Assembly (NCBI GenBank): GCA_050950785.1
Contig: JBMNIG010000006.1
Coordinates: 24,048-88,047 of the forward strand
Length of the DNA stretch: 64,000 bases
Reading direction: 5' to 3'
Origin: JAAYOS01 sp050950785
GTDB lineage: Bacteria > Bacillota > Clostridia > Oscillospirales > JAAYOS01
The first letter of the stretch is position 1. Every line of letters begins with the position of its first letter. Of this stretch, positions 16,484 to 26,241 are shown in pieces. The notes beneath the pieces are model-generated. The model did not search any database. It was given only the letters and a program-made list of their open reading frames with translations, and was not told where the DNA came from. The translations under genes and the position numbers were made by a program.

Positions 16484-17296
16484 CTAAACGTTGTTTTCGC
16501 CGCGGCAAGGCTTGCTGTTTTTTGCCATAAACAAAGTGCCCACGGACTTCCCGTCCAAAATGTCATACAAAAGTTCGGGTGTGTCACCGCGTGTAACTAT
16601 TGTGTCCACACCACACGAAACAGCCATTCTTGCCGCCTGTAGCTTTGTAACCATGCCACCCGTTCCTCGATTGGATCCTGCTCCACCGACACTTGCCTCA
16701 AGGGAATCGATATCTTCAACTCTGTCGATAAGCCGGGCTTCAGGATTTATGTGTGGGTCGCAATCATATAGTCCGTCGATATCAGAAAGTATAACAAGCA
16801 GGTCTGCTCCCACCAGGCATGCTACGGTCGATGACAAAGTGTCATTGTCGCCTATAAGTATCTCCTCAACCGCTACCGAATCATTCTCATTGACGATCGG
16901 AACCGCACCATATTCGATAAGGGCCTCGAAAGTATTTAGAAGGTTATGCCTTCTGCTCTCCTCTTCCACGTCCCATCGGTTAAGGAGTATTTGGCCTACC
17001 GGATAGCCGTATTCGCCAAAATACTTCTCGTATATATACATCAGGGCACCCTGCCCCACCGAAGCGGTTGCCTGCTTTAAGCGCAGCTCCTTTGGCTTTT
17101 CGCGCAAACCGAGTCTCCCGAACCCGGCTGCCTGAGCGCCTGATGAAACCAGTATCACCTCTATGCCTCCGTTCATTATGTCGGAAAGGACACGCGCAAT
17201 ACGTTCCAGATTTCTAAGATTCAATTTACCGCTTTCATGTGTAAGAGTCGATGAGCCAACCTTAACAACCAATCTCTTTATCTTTTTCAATCCCAT
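16484..17296 (-). CDS. proB: Glutamate 5-kinase, short form without PUA domain
   Basis: A 270-residue amino-acid kinase that phosphorylates glutamate as the first step of proline synthesis. Motifs: RLVVKVGSSTLTHE at the N-terminus, VSSGAQAAGFGRLG, NENDSVAVEEI, GDNDTLSS, LLVILSDIDGLYD and GTGGMVTKLQAA. The usual C-terminal PUA domain (about 100 residues) is absent. The frame ends cleanly, so this is a kinase-only form, known in some lineages. It precedes proA by 180 bases. With proA broken, the pathway would stop at glutamyl phosphate unless another copy exists. Confidence 0.95.
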   Translation of the reverse strand: MGLKKIKRLVVKVGSSTLTHESGKLNLRNLERIARVLSDIMNGGIEVILVSSGAQAAGFGRLGLREKPKELRLKQATASVGQGALMYIYEKYFGEYGYPVGQILLNRWDVEEESRRHNLLNTFEALIEYGAVPIVNENDSVAVEEILIGDNDTLSSTVACLVGADLLVILSDIDGLYDCDPHINPEARLIDRVEDIDSLEASVGGAGSNRGTGGMVTKLQAARMAVSCGVDTIVTRGDTPELLYDILDGKSVGTLFMAKNSKPCRGENNV

Positions 17297-17654
17297 AGCA
17301 GACCGTGCTCCCTTGTGATGATCGTCTTCCGCTTTCTATTTTGAAAGAGGCGTATGACTTTTGAACAGTTTACCACTTTACCGAGCTAATATCAATATCA
17401 ATCTAACGCATAAACCACTATAATTTGCTTAGCATTATAATTAGTGTGAACTTCTACATTTGACAGCACCTTGATTAGATCACACCTTGATTTGACTGGT
17501 CATAAAGTTCATCGCTCATACAAAAGTCCACACAAATATTGAAAACCATATTTAAATAGTATATTATTCTTATGTTTATTTGTAATTCCAAGGGCTGGAT
17601 GTGACTTAGCGCCCTCTCCCGGGATATTGCATGAAATGGAGATGACTGGAAAGA
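17297..17654. other. 358-base divergent region between proB and trmL
   Basis: Holds regulatory sequence only. A weak minus-strand promoter candidate for proB is TTGATA with TAAACT at 17-base spacing, roughly 17365-17395. The part next to trmL is AT-rich. No gene or structured RNA recognised. Confidence 0.4.
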
Positions 17655-18149
17655 ATGATAAATATCGTACTGGTGGAGCCGGAAATACCCATGAATACTG
17701 GAAATATCGCAAGAAGCTGTGCTGCTACCGGTTCTGTACTCCATCTTGTGGGGCCGCTGGGCTTTTCTATAAGCGATCGTGCAGTGAAGAGAGCCGGCCT
17801 TGATTACTGGCATCTTGTGGACGTAAGATATTACCGTGACTTTGATGAATTTCAACAGAAGAACCCCGGCGTACGCTGCTGGTACTCCTCTACAAAAGCG
17901 CCACGGCCTTACAGTGATGCCAAATTTCAAGACGGAGACTATATCTTTTTCGGCAAGGAGACAAAGGGTCTTGACGAAGAGCTTTTGAGAACTCACTATG
18001 ATCGGTGTATTCGCATACCGATCATTGAACAAGCCCGCTCTCTGAATCTGTCAAATTCAGTTGCGATCGTACTTTTTGAAGCTCTACGCCAGTTGGACTT
18101 TCCCAATCTTAAAACTACCGGAAATATTGCATTAATAGATCAGCCATAA
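17655..18149 (+). CDS. trmL: tRNA (cytidine34/5-carboxymethylaminomethyluridine34-2'-O)-methyltransferase
   Basis: A 164-residue SPOUT methyltransferase of the YibK/TrmL type, which methylates the wobble-base ribose of leucine tRNAs. Motifs: INIVLVEPEIPMNTGNIARSC at the start, LHLVGPLGFSI, DYIFFGKETKGLDEELL for SAM binding and the knot-forming RSLNLSNSVAIVLFEALRQ at the C-terminus. Length is typical. A weak purine-rich site (GAAATGGAGATGACTGG) precedes the ATG. Stand-alone gene. Confidence 0.95.
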   Translation: MINIVLVEPEIPMNTGNIARSCAATGSVLHLVGPLGFSISDRAVKRAGLDYWHLVDVRYYRDFDEFQQKNPGVRCWYSSTKAPRPYSDAKFQDGDYIFFGKETKGLDEELLRTHYDRCIRIPIIEQARSLNLSNSVAIVLFEALRQLDFPNLKTTGNIALIDQP

Positions 18150-18226
18150 ATTATCCAAAGAGCTATATCAATAAGCAGAAATATTTTATATTATTGTTAA
18201 AAATGTCACATACTGTAACATTCCTC

Positions 18227-18255
18227 TTGAATTTGTGCAAAATGTGGGATATAAT
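18227..18255 (+). promoter_or_regulatory. Promoter of the glycolytic operon
   Basis: TTGAAT (18227-18232), a 17-base spacer, TATAAT (18250-18255), about 90 bases before pgk. Confidence 0.7.
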
Positions 18256-18343
18256 TCTTGTGCTTTAAGAATTTGATGACGATTTTGCGTTATAATTGAT
18301 TCAGAGTTCAAAAAACTTGATTTTTACAAAGGAGATGTGTCAG

Positions 18344-19534
18344 ATGAACTACAACAAAAAGACCATTGAAGACATTGAGTTCAACGGCAAAAAAGTTCTG
18401 GTTCGATGCGACTTCAACGTTCCGCAGGATGAAAACGGAAATATAACTGATGACAAGCGGATAACAGCTGCACTTCCCACAATTCAATACCTTCTCTCAA
18501 ATCAGGCGGCTGTCATTCTCTGCTCGCATCTGGGACGTCCCAAGGGCGAATTTAAGACTAAATTCTCGCTTGCCCCGGTTGCAGCACGTCTTACTGAACT
18601 TTTGGGTAAGGAAGTCAAACTCGCAAAGGATGTAATCGGACCTGACGCCGATGCTCTGACCTCATCCCTTAAGCCCGGAGAGGTAATGCTTCTGGAAAAC
18701 GTCCGCTTCCACAAGGAAGAGGAGAAAAATGACCCTGAGTTTGCTAAAAAACTGGCATCATATGCTGAAATATATGTTAACGACGCATTTGGTACCGCGC
18801 ACCGCGCCCATGCCTCCACCGCAGGTGTTGCTGACTATATTCCTGCTGTTTGCGGATACCTTATCAGCAAGGAGATCAGCATCATGGGTAAAGCGCTGGA
18901 TGATCCAAAGCGTCCTTTTGTTGCAATTCTTGGCGGTGCAAAGGTTTCCGACAAGATCGGTGTTATAAATAACCTTCTTGAAAAGGTCGATACCCTGATA
19001 ATCGGCGGCGGAATGGCCTACACATTTGTAAAAGCAATGGGTGGATCCATCGGAACATCTCTGTGCGAGGACGAAAAACTTGATTATGCCCGCGAAATGA
19101 TCGAGAAAGCAAAGGCAAAAGGAGTTCAGTTCCTGCTACCTGTGGACAACATTGCGGCAAGTGAGTTTGCTGCTGATGCGGAAGCCGTTACCGTAAAAAC
19201 ACACGCGATCCCTGACAACCTGATGGGTCTTGACATTGGTCCTGAAACCATTAAGATATTCAGCGAAGCAATCAAGAACGCGGGCACCGTTGTTTGGAAC
19301 GGACCCATGGGCGTTTTTGAATTTGATAAATTTGCCAATGGCACCCGTGCTATTGCCACAGCTGTTGCAGAGAGCAACTCCGTCAGCATTATCGGCGGCG
19401 GTGACAGCGCAGCTGCGATCCAACAGCTTGGCTTTGCAGAAAAAATGACACATATTTCAACAGGTGGCGGAGCATCTCTTGAATTTTTGGAAGGTCTCGA
19501 GCTTCCCGGCGTTGCCTGCCTGATGGACAAATAA
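18344..19534 (+). CDS. pgk: Phosphoglycerate kinase
   Basis: A 396-residue monomeric enzyme that makes ATP from 1,3-bisphosphoglycerate. Motifs: VLVRCDFNVPQDENG, SHLGRPKGE, LLENVRFHKEEE, the hinge region AILGGAKVSDKI, and the nucleotide loop NGPMGVFE with GGGDSAAA near the end. The ATG at 18344 follows AAAGGAG with good spacing. An in-frame start further upstream would add about 16 residues without a ribosome binding site. First gene of pgk-tpiA-gpmI-eno. The usual partner gap is not here. Confidence 0.97.
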   Translation: MNYNKKTIEDIEFNGKKVLVRCDFNVPQDENGNITDDKRITAALPTIQYLLSNQAAVILCSHLGRPKGEFKTKFSLAPVAARLTELLGKEVKLAKDVIGPDADALTSSLKPGEVMLLENVRFHKEEEKNDPEFAKKLASYAEIYVNDAFGTAHRAHASTAGVADYIPAVCGYLISKEISIMGKALDDPKRPFVAILGGAKVSDKIGVINNLLEKVDTLIIGGGMAYTFVKAMGGSIGTSLCEDEKLDYAREMIEKAKAKGVQFLLPVDNIAASEFAADAEAVTVKTHAIPDNLMGLDIGPETIKIFSEAIKNAGTVVWNGPMGVFEFDKFANGTRAIATAVAESNSVSIIGGGDSAAAIQQLGFAEKMTHISTGGGASLEFLEGLELPGVACLMDK

Positions 19535-19633
19535 TTTTTCAAATATGAAATATATGTTGCAAACTTACAGCAAAACACATATACAAACGTAATGTGCAAT
19601 AAGTTTTCTTATTTGCCGAAAGGAGTAACTCAC

Positions 19634-20407
19634 GTGAATAGAAGATACCGCAAAACCATCATAGCGGGCAACTGGAAAATGAATAAAACCGCTTCAGAGG
19701 GCAAGGCTTTTCTTGAAGAGCTGAAAGCGCAAGTCGGACGCGTCAAGTGGTGTGAGGTCGTTGTCTGTGTACCATTTGTCAACATCCCCATGGCTCTCCG
19801 CGCTCTTAAGGATTGCCGTATTGCAGTTGGTGCTCAGAACCTGCACCATGAGCAGAGCGGTGCCTATACAGGCGAAGTTTCCGCAGATATGCTGAAGGAT
19901 CTGGGTGTCAAGTACGTTATTGTTGGACATTCCGAACGACGCCAGTACTTTGGGGAAACTGACGCTATAGTAAACAAAAAAGTACATGCTGCTCTTAATG
20001 TCGGTCTTCGTCCCATAGTTTGTGTCGGTGAAAGCCTTGAGCAGCGTGAGGCGGGTATTACAAACGAATTGATCACCATGCAGGTCAAGGCTGCACTTGC
20101 AGGCGTCACTATAGAAAAAGTTCGTCAGATCGTATTCGCTTATGAGCCGATCTGGGCTATAGGAACTGGTAAGACTGCTACAGCAGAGCAGGCTAACGAG
20201 GTTTGCGAACTTATCCGCGCTACTATACGTAAGATGTATGGAGCACGTATAGCCCGTGCTATCACTATTCAGTACGGTGGTTCAATGAACGCCCAAAACG
20301 CATTCGAGCTTTTGGCACAACCCGATGTAGATGGCGGTCTGATAGGAGGCGCATCACTTAAAGTTCCTGATTTCACAGCGATCGTAAACGCTGCAAATCA
20401 GCAATAA
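19634..20407 (+). CDS. tpiA: Triosephosphate isomerase
   Basis: A 257-residue TIM barrel interconverting dihydroxyacetone phosphate and glyceraldehyde 3-phosphate. Catalytic residues are visible: Lys in AGNWKMNKT, His in VIVGHSERRQYFGE, Glu in VFAYEPIWAIGTGKTA, and the phosphate-binding IQYGGSMN and GGLIGGASL. The start is the GTG at 19634, nine bases after AAAGGAG. Second gene in the glycolytic operon, about 100 bases after pgk. Confidence 0.97.
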   Translation: MNRRYRKTIIAGNWKMNKTASEGKAFLEELKAQVGRVKWCEVVVCVPFVNIPMALRALKDCRIAVGAQNLHHEQSGAYTGEVSADMLKDLGVKYVIVGHSERRQYFGETDAIVNKKVHAALNVGLRPIVCVGESLEQREAGITNELITMQVKAALAGVTIEKVRQIVFAYEPIWAIGTGKTATAEQANEVCELIRATIRKMYGARIARAITIQYGGSMNAQNAFELLAQPDVDGGLIGGASLKVPDFTAIVNAANQQ

Positions 20408-20417
20408 TGGTGAATGA

Positions 20418-21944
20418 ATGGATATGAAAACACCTGTAACCTTGGTGATATTGGATGGATACGGACTTGCACCCAATTCAAAAGCAAATGCTATATCCAA
20501 TACACCAACCCCAAACCTTGACGCCCTATTTGCAAGGTGTCCCAATACCACACTCAAATCCTCCGGGCTTCATGTCGGGCTTCCGGACGGACAAATGGGT
20601 AACAGTGAAGTTGGACACACTAATATAGGCGCAGGTCGTGTAGTTTATCAGGATCTCCCTAAAATAACCAAGTCGATTGAGGACGGATCATTCTTTGAAA
20701 ACGTCCGATATCGCGACGCTATTCAAAATTGTATTGACAAAGGCACAGCACTCCATCTATTTGGACTGATGTCCGATGGCGGAGTACACAGCCATTATAC
20801 TCACACATGGGCAGCGGTTGAGCTTGCACATCGCATGGGTCTCGACAGAGTCTACCTCCACTGTTTCCTGGACGGCCGTGATGTCCCGCCCACCTCAGGA
20901 GCAGGATATGTTGAGGAGACCATTGCAAAGCTGAAGGAAATCGGTGTCGGCAAAATTGCGACAGTTATGGGACGCTACTATGCAATGGACCGTGACAACC
21001 GCTGGGAACGTGTTGAACGCGCTTATGCCGCCATGGTATATGGTGAAGGCAAGTGGTGTGACGATCCGGTCAAAGCCATCAAAGAAAGCTATGAAAATAA
21101 CGTGACCGACGAGTTTGTAGAGCCGGTGATTACCGCGCGAGGCGCCGAAATCCGTGAAAATGACTCCATCATTTTCATAAACTTTCGTCCCGACCGCGCC
21201 CGGGAGATCACCCGGACATTCGTCGATCCGGAATTCAATGGCTTTGAAAGAAAGAAGGGCTTTTTCCCGGTACACTTCGTCTGCACTACGCAGTATGATG
21301 CTGAGATGCCCAATGTCAGCGTCGCATTTGAAAAAGAGAAGCTTGACAATATTTTCGGAGAATATATCAGCCAACTCGGACTACGACAGCTCCGGATAGC
21401 TGAAACCGAAAAGTACGCCCACGTGACATTCTTTTTTAACGGCGGCGAAGAGACAGTATTTGAGGGTGAGGATCGTGTGCTCATCCCCTCACCAAAGGTT
21501 CCCACCTACGACCTCAAACCCGAAATGAGCGCCTATGAGGTGACGGATGCGGTCGTAGAGCGGATATTGAGCCGTGAATATGATGTTATAATCCTCAACT
21601 ATGCCAACTGTGATATGGTTGGACATACAGGCGTATATGAGGCAGCACAGAAAGCTGTTGCGACAGTAGACGACTGCCTTGGCCGGGTTATTGAAGCCAT
21701 GCAGACAGTCGGTGGTATTACAATAGTAACTGCAGACCACGGCAATGCCGATAAGATGCTTGAAGATGATGGTACTTCACCATTTACGGCGCACACCACA
21801 AATCCTGTACCTCTGATAATCTGCGGTGCCGATGTTGAGCTTAACGAAGGCAGACTGGCAGATATCGCGCCCACCATGCTTGATCTTATGGGTCTTGGAA
21901 AACCTCCCGAAATGACAGGAGTTTCTCTAATTCGGGTAAAATAA
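20418..21944 (+). CDS. gpmI: 2,3-bisphosphoglycerate-independent phosphoglycerate mutase
   Basis: A 508-residue Mn-dependent enzyme of the alkaline phosphatase superfamily, converting 3- to 2-phosphoglycerate. Motifs: VILDGYGLAP with the first metal Asp, QMGNSEVGHTNIGAGR with the phosphoserine, HCFLDGRDVPPTSG, NFRPDRAREIT, NYANCDMVGHTG and TADHGNADKML. Length is normal. It starts ten bases after tpiA with a weak site, so translation is probably coupled. Confidence 0.97.
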   Translation: MDMKTPVTLVILDGYGLAPNSKANAISNTPTPNLDALFARCPNTTLKSSGLHVGLPDGQMGNSEVGHTNIGAGRVVYQDLPKITKSIEDGSFFENVRYRDAIQNCIDKGTALHLFGLMSDGGVHSHYTHTWAAVELAHRMGLDRVYLHCFLDGRDVPPTSGAGYVEETIAKLKEIGVGKIATVMGRYYAMDRDNRWERVERAYAAMVYGEGKWCDDPVKAIKESYENNVTDEFVEPVITARGAEIRENDSIIFINFRPDRAREITRTFVDPEFNGFERKKGFFPVHFVCTTQYDAEMPNVSVAFEKEKLDNIFGEYISQLGLRQLRIAETEKYAHVTFFFNGGEETVFEGEDRVLIPSPKVPTYDLKPEMSAYEVTDAVVERILSREYDVIILNYANCDMVGHTGVYEAAQKAVATVDDCLGRVIEAMQTVGGITIVTADHGNADKMLEDDGTSPFTAHTTNPVPLIICGADVELNEGRLADIAPTMLDLMGLGKPPEMTGVSLIRVK

Positions 21945-21975
21945 CAGCACACCAAATTTAATAAGGAGTGTAAAT

Positions 21976-23274
21976 ATGAAGCAGTACCTTGAAATCGTTG
22001 ATGTCCTTGGCAGAGAAATAATCGACTCCCGCGGCAACCCCACAGTTGAAGTTGAGGTTACCGTTGATGATGGGAGCACATTCTACGTTGGCCGTGCCGC
22101 AGTTCCTTCCGGTGCCTCAACAGGTATTTATGAGGCGGTCGAACTCCGCGACGGCGATAAGGCACGCTATCTTGGTAAGGGTGTTCTGAACGCTGTTCAG
22201 GCGGTCAATACCGAGATTGCCGATGCGATAGTCGGACTTAATGCACTCGACCAGGTCGAAATAGACCGTACAATGATCGAGCTTGACGGAACTCCAAATA
22301 AAGGCCGTTTAGGTGCAAACGCCATTCTGGGTGTTTCCCTTGCCGTTGCTAAAGCCGCTGCTGAAGCTCTTGGCCAGAGCCTCTACAACTACATTGGCGG
22401 TGTGAATGCAAAGACCTTGCCGGTTCCGATGATGAACGTACTCAACGGCGGCGCCCATGCCGACAACAACGTTGATATTCAGGAATTCATGATCATGCCG
22501 GTTTCAGCACCTAATTTCCGCGAAGGTCTCCGCATGTGCGCAGAAGTTTTCCACACATTGAAAAAGGTCGTTCCTTCTTCCGGAGTTGGTGATGAGGGTG
22601 GATACGCTCCCAACCTAGAGACCGACGAGGATGCTCTTAAGGCTCTTGTGGAAGCTATTACAAAGGCCGGATACAAACCCGGTGATGACTTTATGATCGC
22701 CATGGATCCCGCTGTTTCCGAATGGTATGTCGATGAGGATGGCGGCTATTACTTCCTGCCGAAGGCTCAAAAGAAGATGACTCGCAACGATATGGTGGAC
22801 ATGTGGAAAAACTTTGTTGACAAATACCCGATCATTTCCATTGAAGACGGAATGGCGGAAGACGATTGGGAAGGCTGGAAGATGCTGACCGATGCCCTCG
22901 GTAAGAAGATACAGCTTGTTGGTGACGACCTGTTTGTTACAAACACTGAACGTCTATCCAAGGGAATCAAACTTGGCGTCGCAAACTCCATTCTTATTAA
23001 AGTCAACCAGATCGGTACACTTACTGAGACTTTGGATGCCATTCAAATGGCAAACCGTGCCGGTTACACAGCAGTCATTTCTCACCGTTCAGGAGAGACC
23101 GAGGATACAACGATCGCCGACATCTCTGTGGCACTCAATGCCGGACAGATCAAGACCGGTGCTCCCTCCAGAACTGACCGTGTTGCAAAATACAACCAGC
23201 TTCTCAGGATCGAAGAGGAGCTTGGCGAATCCGCCATCTATCTTGGCCGTGACGCCTGGTTCAACCTTGATTGA
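21976..23274 (+). CDS. eno: Enolase
   Basis: A 432-residue enzyme making phosphoenolpyruvate from 2-phosphoglycerate. Motifs: REIIDSRGNPTVEVEV, GRAAVPSGASTG, LLP-type metal region ISIEDGMAEDDW, LVGDDLFVTN, KVNQIGTLTET and the signature SHRSGETEDTTIADI. AAGGAGTG precedes the ATG. Last gene of the operon, followed 22 bases later by a strong terminator. Confidence 0.98.
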   Translation: MKQYLEIVDVLGREIIDSRGNPTVEVEVTVDDGSTFYVGRAAVPSGASTGIYEAVELRDGDKARYLGKGVLNAVQAVNTEIADAIVGLNALDQVEIDRTMIELDGTPNKGRLGANAILGVSLAVAKAAAEALGQSLYNYIGGVNAKTLPVPMMNVLNGGAHADNNVDIQEFMIMPVSAPNFREGLRMCAEVFHTLKKVVPSSGVGDEGGYAPNLETDEDALKALVEAITKAGYKPGDDFMIAMDPAVSEWYVDEDGGYYFLPKAQKKMTRNDMVDMWKNFVDKYPIISIEDGMAEDDWEGWKMLTDALGKKIQLVGDDLFVTNTERLSKGIKLGVANSILIKVNQIGTLTETLDAIQMANRAGYTAVISHRSGETEDTTIADISVALNAGQIKTGAPSRTDRVAKYNQLLRIEEELGESAIYLGRDAWFNLD

Positions 23275-23295
23275 TCTATTCATAATTGAAAAACA

Positions 23296-23330
23296 GGACG
23301 CGTTTCATCTGAAACGCGTCCTTATTTATA
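23296..23330 (+). terminator. Terminator of the glycolytic operon
   Basis: A perfect 12-bp stem (23296-23307 with 23310-23321, GGACGCGTTTCA / TGAAACGCGTCC) followed by TTATTTAT. Confidence 0.88.
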
Positions 23331-23391
23331 ACAAGGGGAAGGTTCCTCTTTCTTGTAGTCAGGTCAGGTTTAAGACAGAGTTACCTTTCCC

Positions 23392-24891
23392 TTATTCTGA
23401 TTTGTTATAATCATTGATCACCGCCCTCAAAAGCGGTGGTATTTCATTGTCACTGTAAGTTTTATAGCCGATTATATCATTTTCCAACATGTGCTTTAAT
23501 TTATAAGCCATTAACCGGTCAAGTACCGGGTCCCTTTCCTCATCTACCCTGCTCAGAATTTCCTGCACATCGTACAAGTCGTTGTACGTTAGATATGGGT
23601 AATCATTAAGACCTGGCGTTCCATCAGGTTTGATAGCATATGCAAGACCTCGATTTCCATTGTACCACTTTGACTCGGCGCTGCGTATTCCACTTAACAG
23701 TTCCTCCGCGAACTCATAGTAATTTGATTCTCCGGTGCATTCATGTGCGGTAAGCAATACCTTTATCTCTTGCAGTTGGTGATTTAGTGAACTATGAGTT
23801 TGTTTGACCTTCCTATCTCCCTTGGGAACTCCGTAGTCCTCCACCAAAATACCATCTTCCACTTTAATGTGGTTTTTACTGGCATGGCATATCAACCACT
23901 CTGTCTGTCTAAGAGCGGCACCCAGGTAGTGCTGATAGCCAAGCTTTTTATAGGCTTCAAACAAGCGCATGGTCACATCGTTATTAAAGCGAGTGTCATA
24001 GAAGTGACTTCCAATATGGTAGTCCTCCCTAAGCCACCTACTTTCGGCAGGTGTTGGCCAGTAGCCGTGCCTGTTTTGTTTTTTCACCGCCTCATCCAAA
24101 AGCACCACGGACAATATATTTGCAACCCGGCTATCCTCTTCGAGCAGGACGATCGCCGGATGAACAGCAGGACACCTATAAAACATACCACTTTCATATG
24201 GTTTGTACGACTCCGGAGAAATATAGTAAGCCCCATCAAAGCATATCCGGTGATCTGCGTTAAAATCAATTCTTTTCCAGTTTGACCTGACTATATCGTT
24301 CCATTCATACTCCGGATTTTGAATTGAGAGAGCCCAAATATGAGCCTCATTACCGTCCGAGAGCGGCAGACGGATCGTAACTTCATATCCTGTCTCCACT
24401 TCACACATATTGACGCTACCCCGCAACCCGGTGTCCAGTAGATTACCGTCACCATAAGGCTTGTAAATAGCAGCAGGTCCAAGTATAACAAAGGACTCAT
24501 CCGTCTGAATAAATAAAACGGCATCGGTCATATCGCCCGTGGGGGATGAGCTTATCCACTCCCCTGTTGCCTGGTCGATATATGTTACCGAACCGTTTTT
24601 CCCATAAATGGTATAAACAACTTTCTCAATACCATCTGAGTTGCAAAACTTACGCAGCAGAAACTCGTCGCCGTTTTCAAAGAGATAACGCTTATTTTCC
24701 ACATAACAGTCTGTATAATGCTCCCTATATTTTACTATCCGATAGGTTTCGACATTGGCTGTCCCACCTTCGTCAGTATATTCTACAGCATTTCCGCCCT
24801 TATTTGCCAAGTATCTTTCTTCTGCCGCAACAGCATGGCCCATCTGGGTAATCAAAAAGAGAGTAACTAACAGGACTGTACGGTTTTTCAT
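23392..24891 (-). CDS. Secreted protein of unknown function, coupled to rpiB
   Basis: A 499-residue protein with a signal peptide (MKNRTVLLVTLFLITQMGHAVA, cleavage likely after AVA). The first half is beta-rich. The second half (from about 250) is helical with a WPTPAESRWLREDYHIGSHF segment and regularly spaced aromatic residues, resembling alpha/alpha-barrel enzymes or glucuronyl epimerase-like folds. I cannot assign a reaction. The ATG shares one base with the rpiB stop (TAATG), so the two are translationally coupled. That pairing of a secreted protein with a pentose-phosphate enzyme is odd. Confidence 0.8.
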   Translation of the reverse strand: MKNRTVLLVTLFLITQMGHAVAAEERYLANKGGNAVEYTDEGGTANVETYRIVKYREHYTDCYVENKRYLFENGDEFLLRKFCNSDGIEKVVYTIYGKNGSVTYIDQATGEWISSSPTGDMTDAVLFIQTDESFVILGPAAIYKPYGDGNLLDTGLRGSVNMCEVETGYEVTIRLPLSDGNEAHIWALSIQNPEYEWNDIVRSNWKRIDFNADHRICFDGAYYISPESYKPYESGMFYRCPAVHPAIVLLEEDSRVANILSVVLLDEAVKKQNRHGYWPTPAESRWLREDYHIGSHFYDTRFNNDVTMRLFEAYKKLGYQHYLGAALRQTEWLICHASKNHIKVEDGILVEDYGVPKGDRKVKQTHSSLNHQLQEIKVLLTAHECTGESNYYEFAEELLSGIRSAESKWYNGNRGLAYAIKPDGTPGLNDYPYLTYNDLYDVQEILSRVDEERDPVLDRLMAYKLKHMLENDIIGYKTYSDNEIPPLLRAVINDYNKSE

Positions 24892-25343
24892 TATCCACTC
24901 CGATTGTCTAAGTTTGTAATCAAATCAACTCTTTGCTGGTGTCTTCCACCCTCAAACTCGGTTTTGAGGAATAGCTCCACTAGCTGTACAGCAAGGCCTG
25001 AACCCACTACACGAGCTCCAAGTGCAAGCATATTTGCGTCGTTGTGAAGCCGCGAGAATTTAACAGAATACGAGTCGGAACAGCTTGCACAGCGTATTCC
25101 CTTGATCTTGTTTGCCGCGATTGAAATTCCTATTCCGGTGCCGCAAAACAACAAGCCACAGCAACATTCTCCCGAAGCAACAGCCCTCGCTGCACGCTCC
25201 GCATATATCGGATAATCCACGCGTTCTCCTGCACAACCAAAGTCTTTGTACCGGTAACCCATCTTTTCCAGGTGTTCAATAATTAGCTGTTTGAGCGGAT
25301 AACCAGCGTGGTCACTTGCTACTGCTATTATATTATGCTCCAT
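24891..25343 (-). CDS. rpiB: Ribose-5-phosphate isomerase B
   Basis: A 150-residue RpiB/LacAB family enzyme interconverting ribose 5-phosphate and ribulose 5-phosphate. Motifs: IAVASDHAGYPLKQ at the N-terminus, DYPIYAERAARAV, the active-site loop LLFCGTGIGISIAANK with Cys, and ASCSDSYSVKFSRLHNDANMLALGARV. The ATG at 25343 follows GAGGTGGAG, so the longer frame to 25391 is not used. Confidence 0.95.
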   Translation of the reverse strand: MEHNIIAVASDHAGYPLKQLIIEHLEKMGYRYKDFGCAGERVDYPIYAERAARAVASGECCCGLLFCGTGIGISIAANKIKGIRCASCSDSYSVKFSRLHNDANMLALGARVVGSGLAVQLVELFLKTEFEGGRHQQRVDLITNLDNRSG

Positions 25344-25418
25344 ACTCCACCTCTTAAAACCAATTGAATTTTGTACTACCCTGTAAATCAAACTTTATCT
25401 ACAAGGATAACTCCAATA

Positions 25419-26225
25419 TCATATCTCAACGAATGATGGCTTTCTATTTTTGTACACAGTTAAATATCTAAATCCTGCATCTTGAAGAATTGCGATGCCT
25501 TCTGGGATTCCGGAACCCACATCCTGCGCTGAATGGGCATCCGAACCTAACGTAACGATTTCGCCCCCGCACTCGCGGTAAAGCTTAACGATATCAGGCG
25601 TCGGCATGGTTTGACCAAAAGGCTGTCTAAGTCCAGAAGTATTGAGCTCGATCCCCATGCCAGAAGCAATCAAAAGCCTGAATATGTCCGCAATTTCGGA
25701 ATGATATTCTGTAAAGTCAAATCCAAGACCGGCTCTGCCCCTTATATACCGGAGGGGATAACTTATATGGCCAAGTACATCAAAACCGCCAAACTCAATC
25801 ATTTCACGAAGCTCTATAAAGTATCGATGGATGAGAGCACGGCAAGCGTCTATATCAGGGTATTCAAGAAAATAAAAATCCTCTGTCTCATTTAAGTTGT
25901 GTAGCGATCCTATTATGAAGTCCAGCTTTGGATTTGATGAATACCGCTTTGCCAGTTCACTATTCTGGGAAGGTTGACCAAGTTCAAGGCCGTAAACAAG
26001 GGTCAAATGATCTTCATATTTCTCCCTCACCCTGTCCAGTGCTATGAAGTAAAGCTCCTCATCAAAGTCACACGGTACTCCGTTCCAGCCGTTTACGTCG
26101 CAGTGCTCCGTTATGGCCAGTTCCTTAACGCCCTTTGAAATCGCCGCCTCGCAGAGCTCTTCCATTGTGGATACTGCGTCAAAGGAAAAGTATGAAGAAT
26201 GAGTATGATAATCAACCAAATACAT
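25419..26225 (-). CDS. PHP-domain phosphatase, histidinol-phosphatase family
   Basis: A 268-residue metal-dependent PHP hydrolase. Metal-binding motifs: YHTHSSYFSFD at the start, ITEHCD near residue 38, GLELGQ, IGSLH, VLGHISYPLR and LGSDAHSAQDVG near the end. The pattern fits HisK/HisJ histidinol-phosphate phosphatases, but no other his genes lie nearby, so the true substrate may differ. It lies 16 bases downstream of the GT39 gene's stop and in the same direction. Confidence 0.85.
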   Translation of the reverse strand: MYLVDYHTHSSYFSFDAVSTMEELCEAAISKGVKELAITEHCDVNGWNGVPCDFDEELYFIALDRVREKYEDHLTLVYGLELGQPSQNSELAKRYSSNPKLDFIIGSLHNLNETEDFYFLEYPDIDACRALIHRYFIELREMIEFGGFDVLGHISYPLRYIRGRAGLGFDFTEYHSEIADIFRLLIASGMGIELNTSGLRQPFGQTMPTPDIVKLYRECGGEIVTLGSDAHSAQDVGSGIPEGIAILQDAGFRYLTVYKNRKPSFVEI

Positions 26226-26241
26226 TATGTCTCTCCTAACA

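Noticed and set aside
18190..18220. Rex operator in the pgk promoter region
   Set aside because: TTGTTAA-AAAT-GTCACAT matches only one half of the Rex palindrome.
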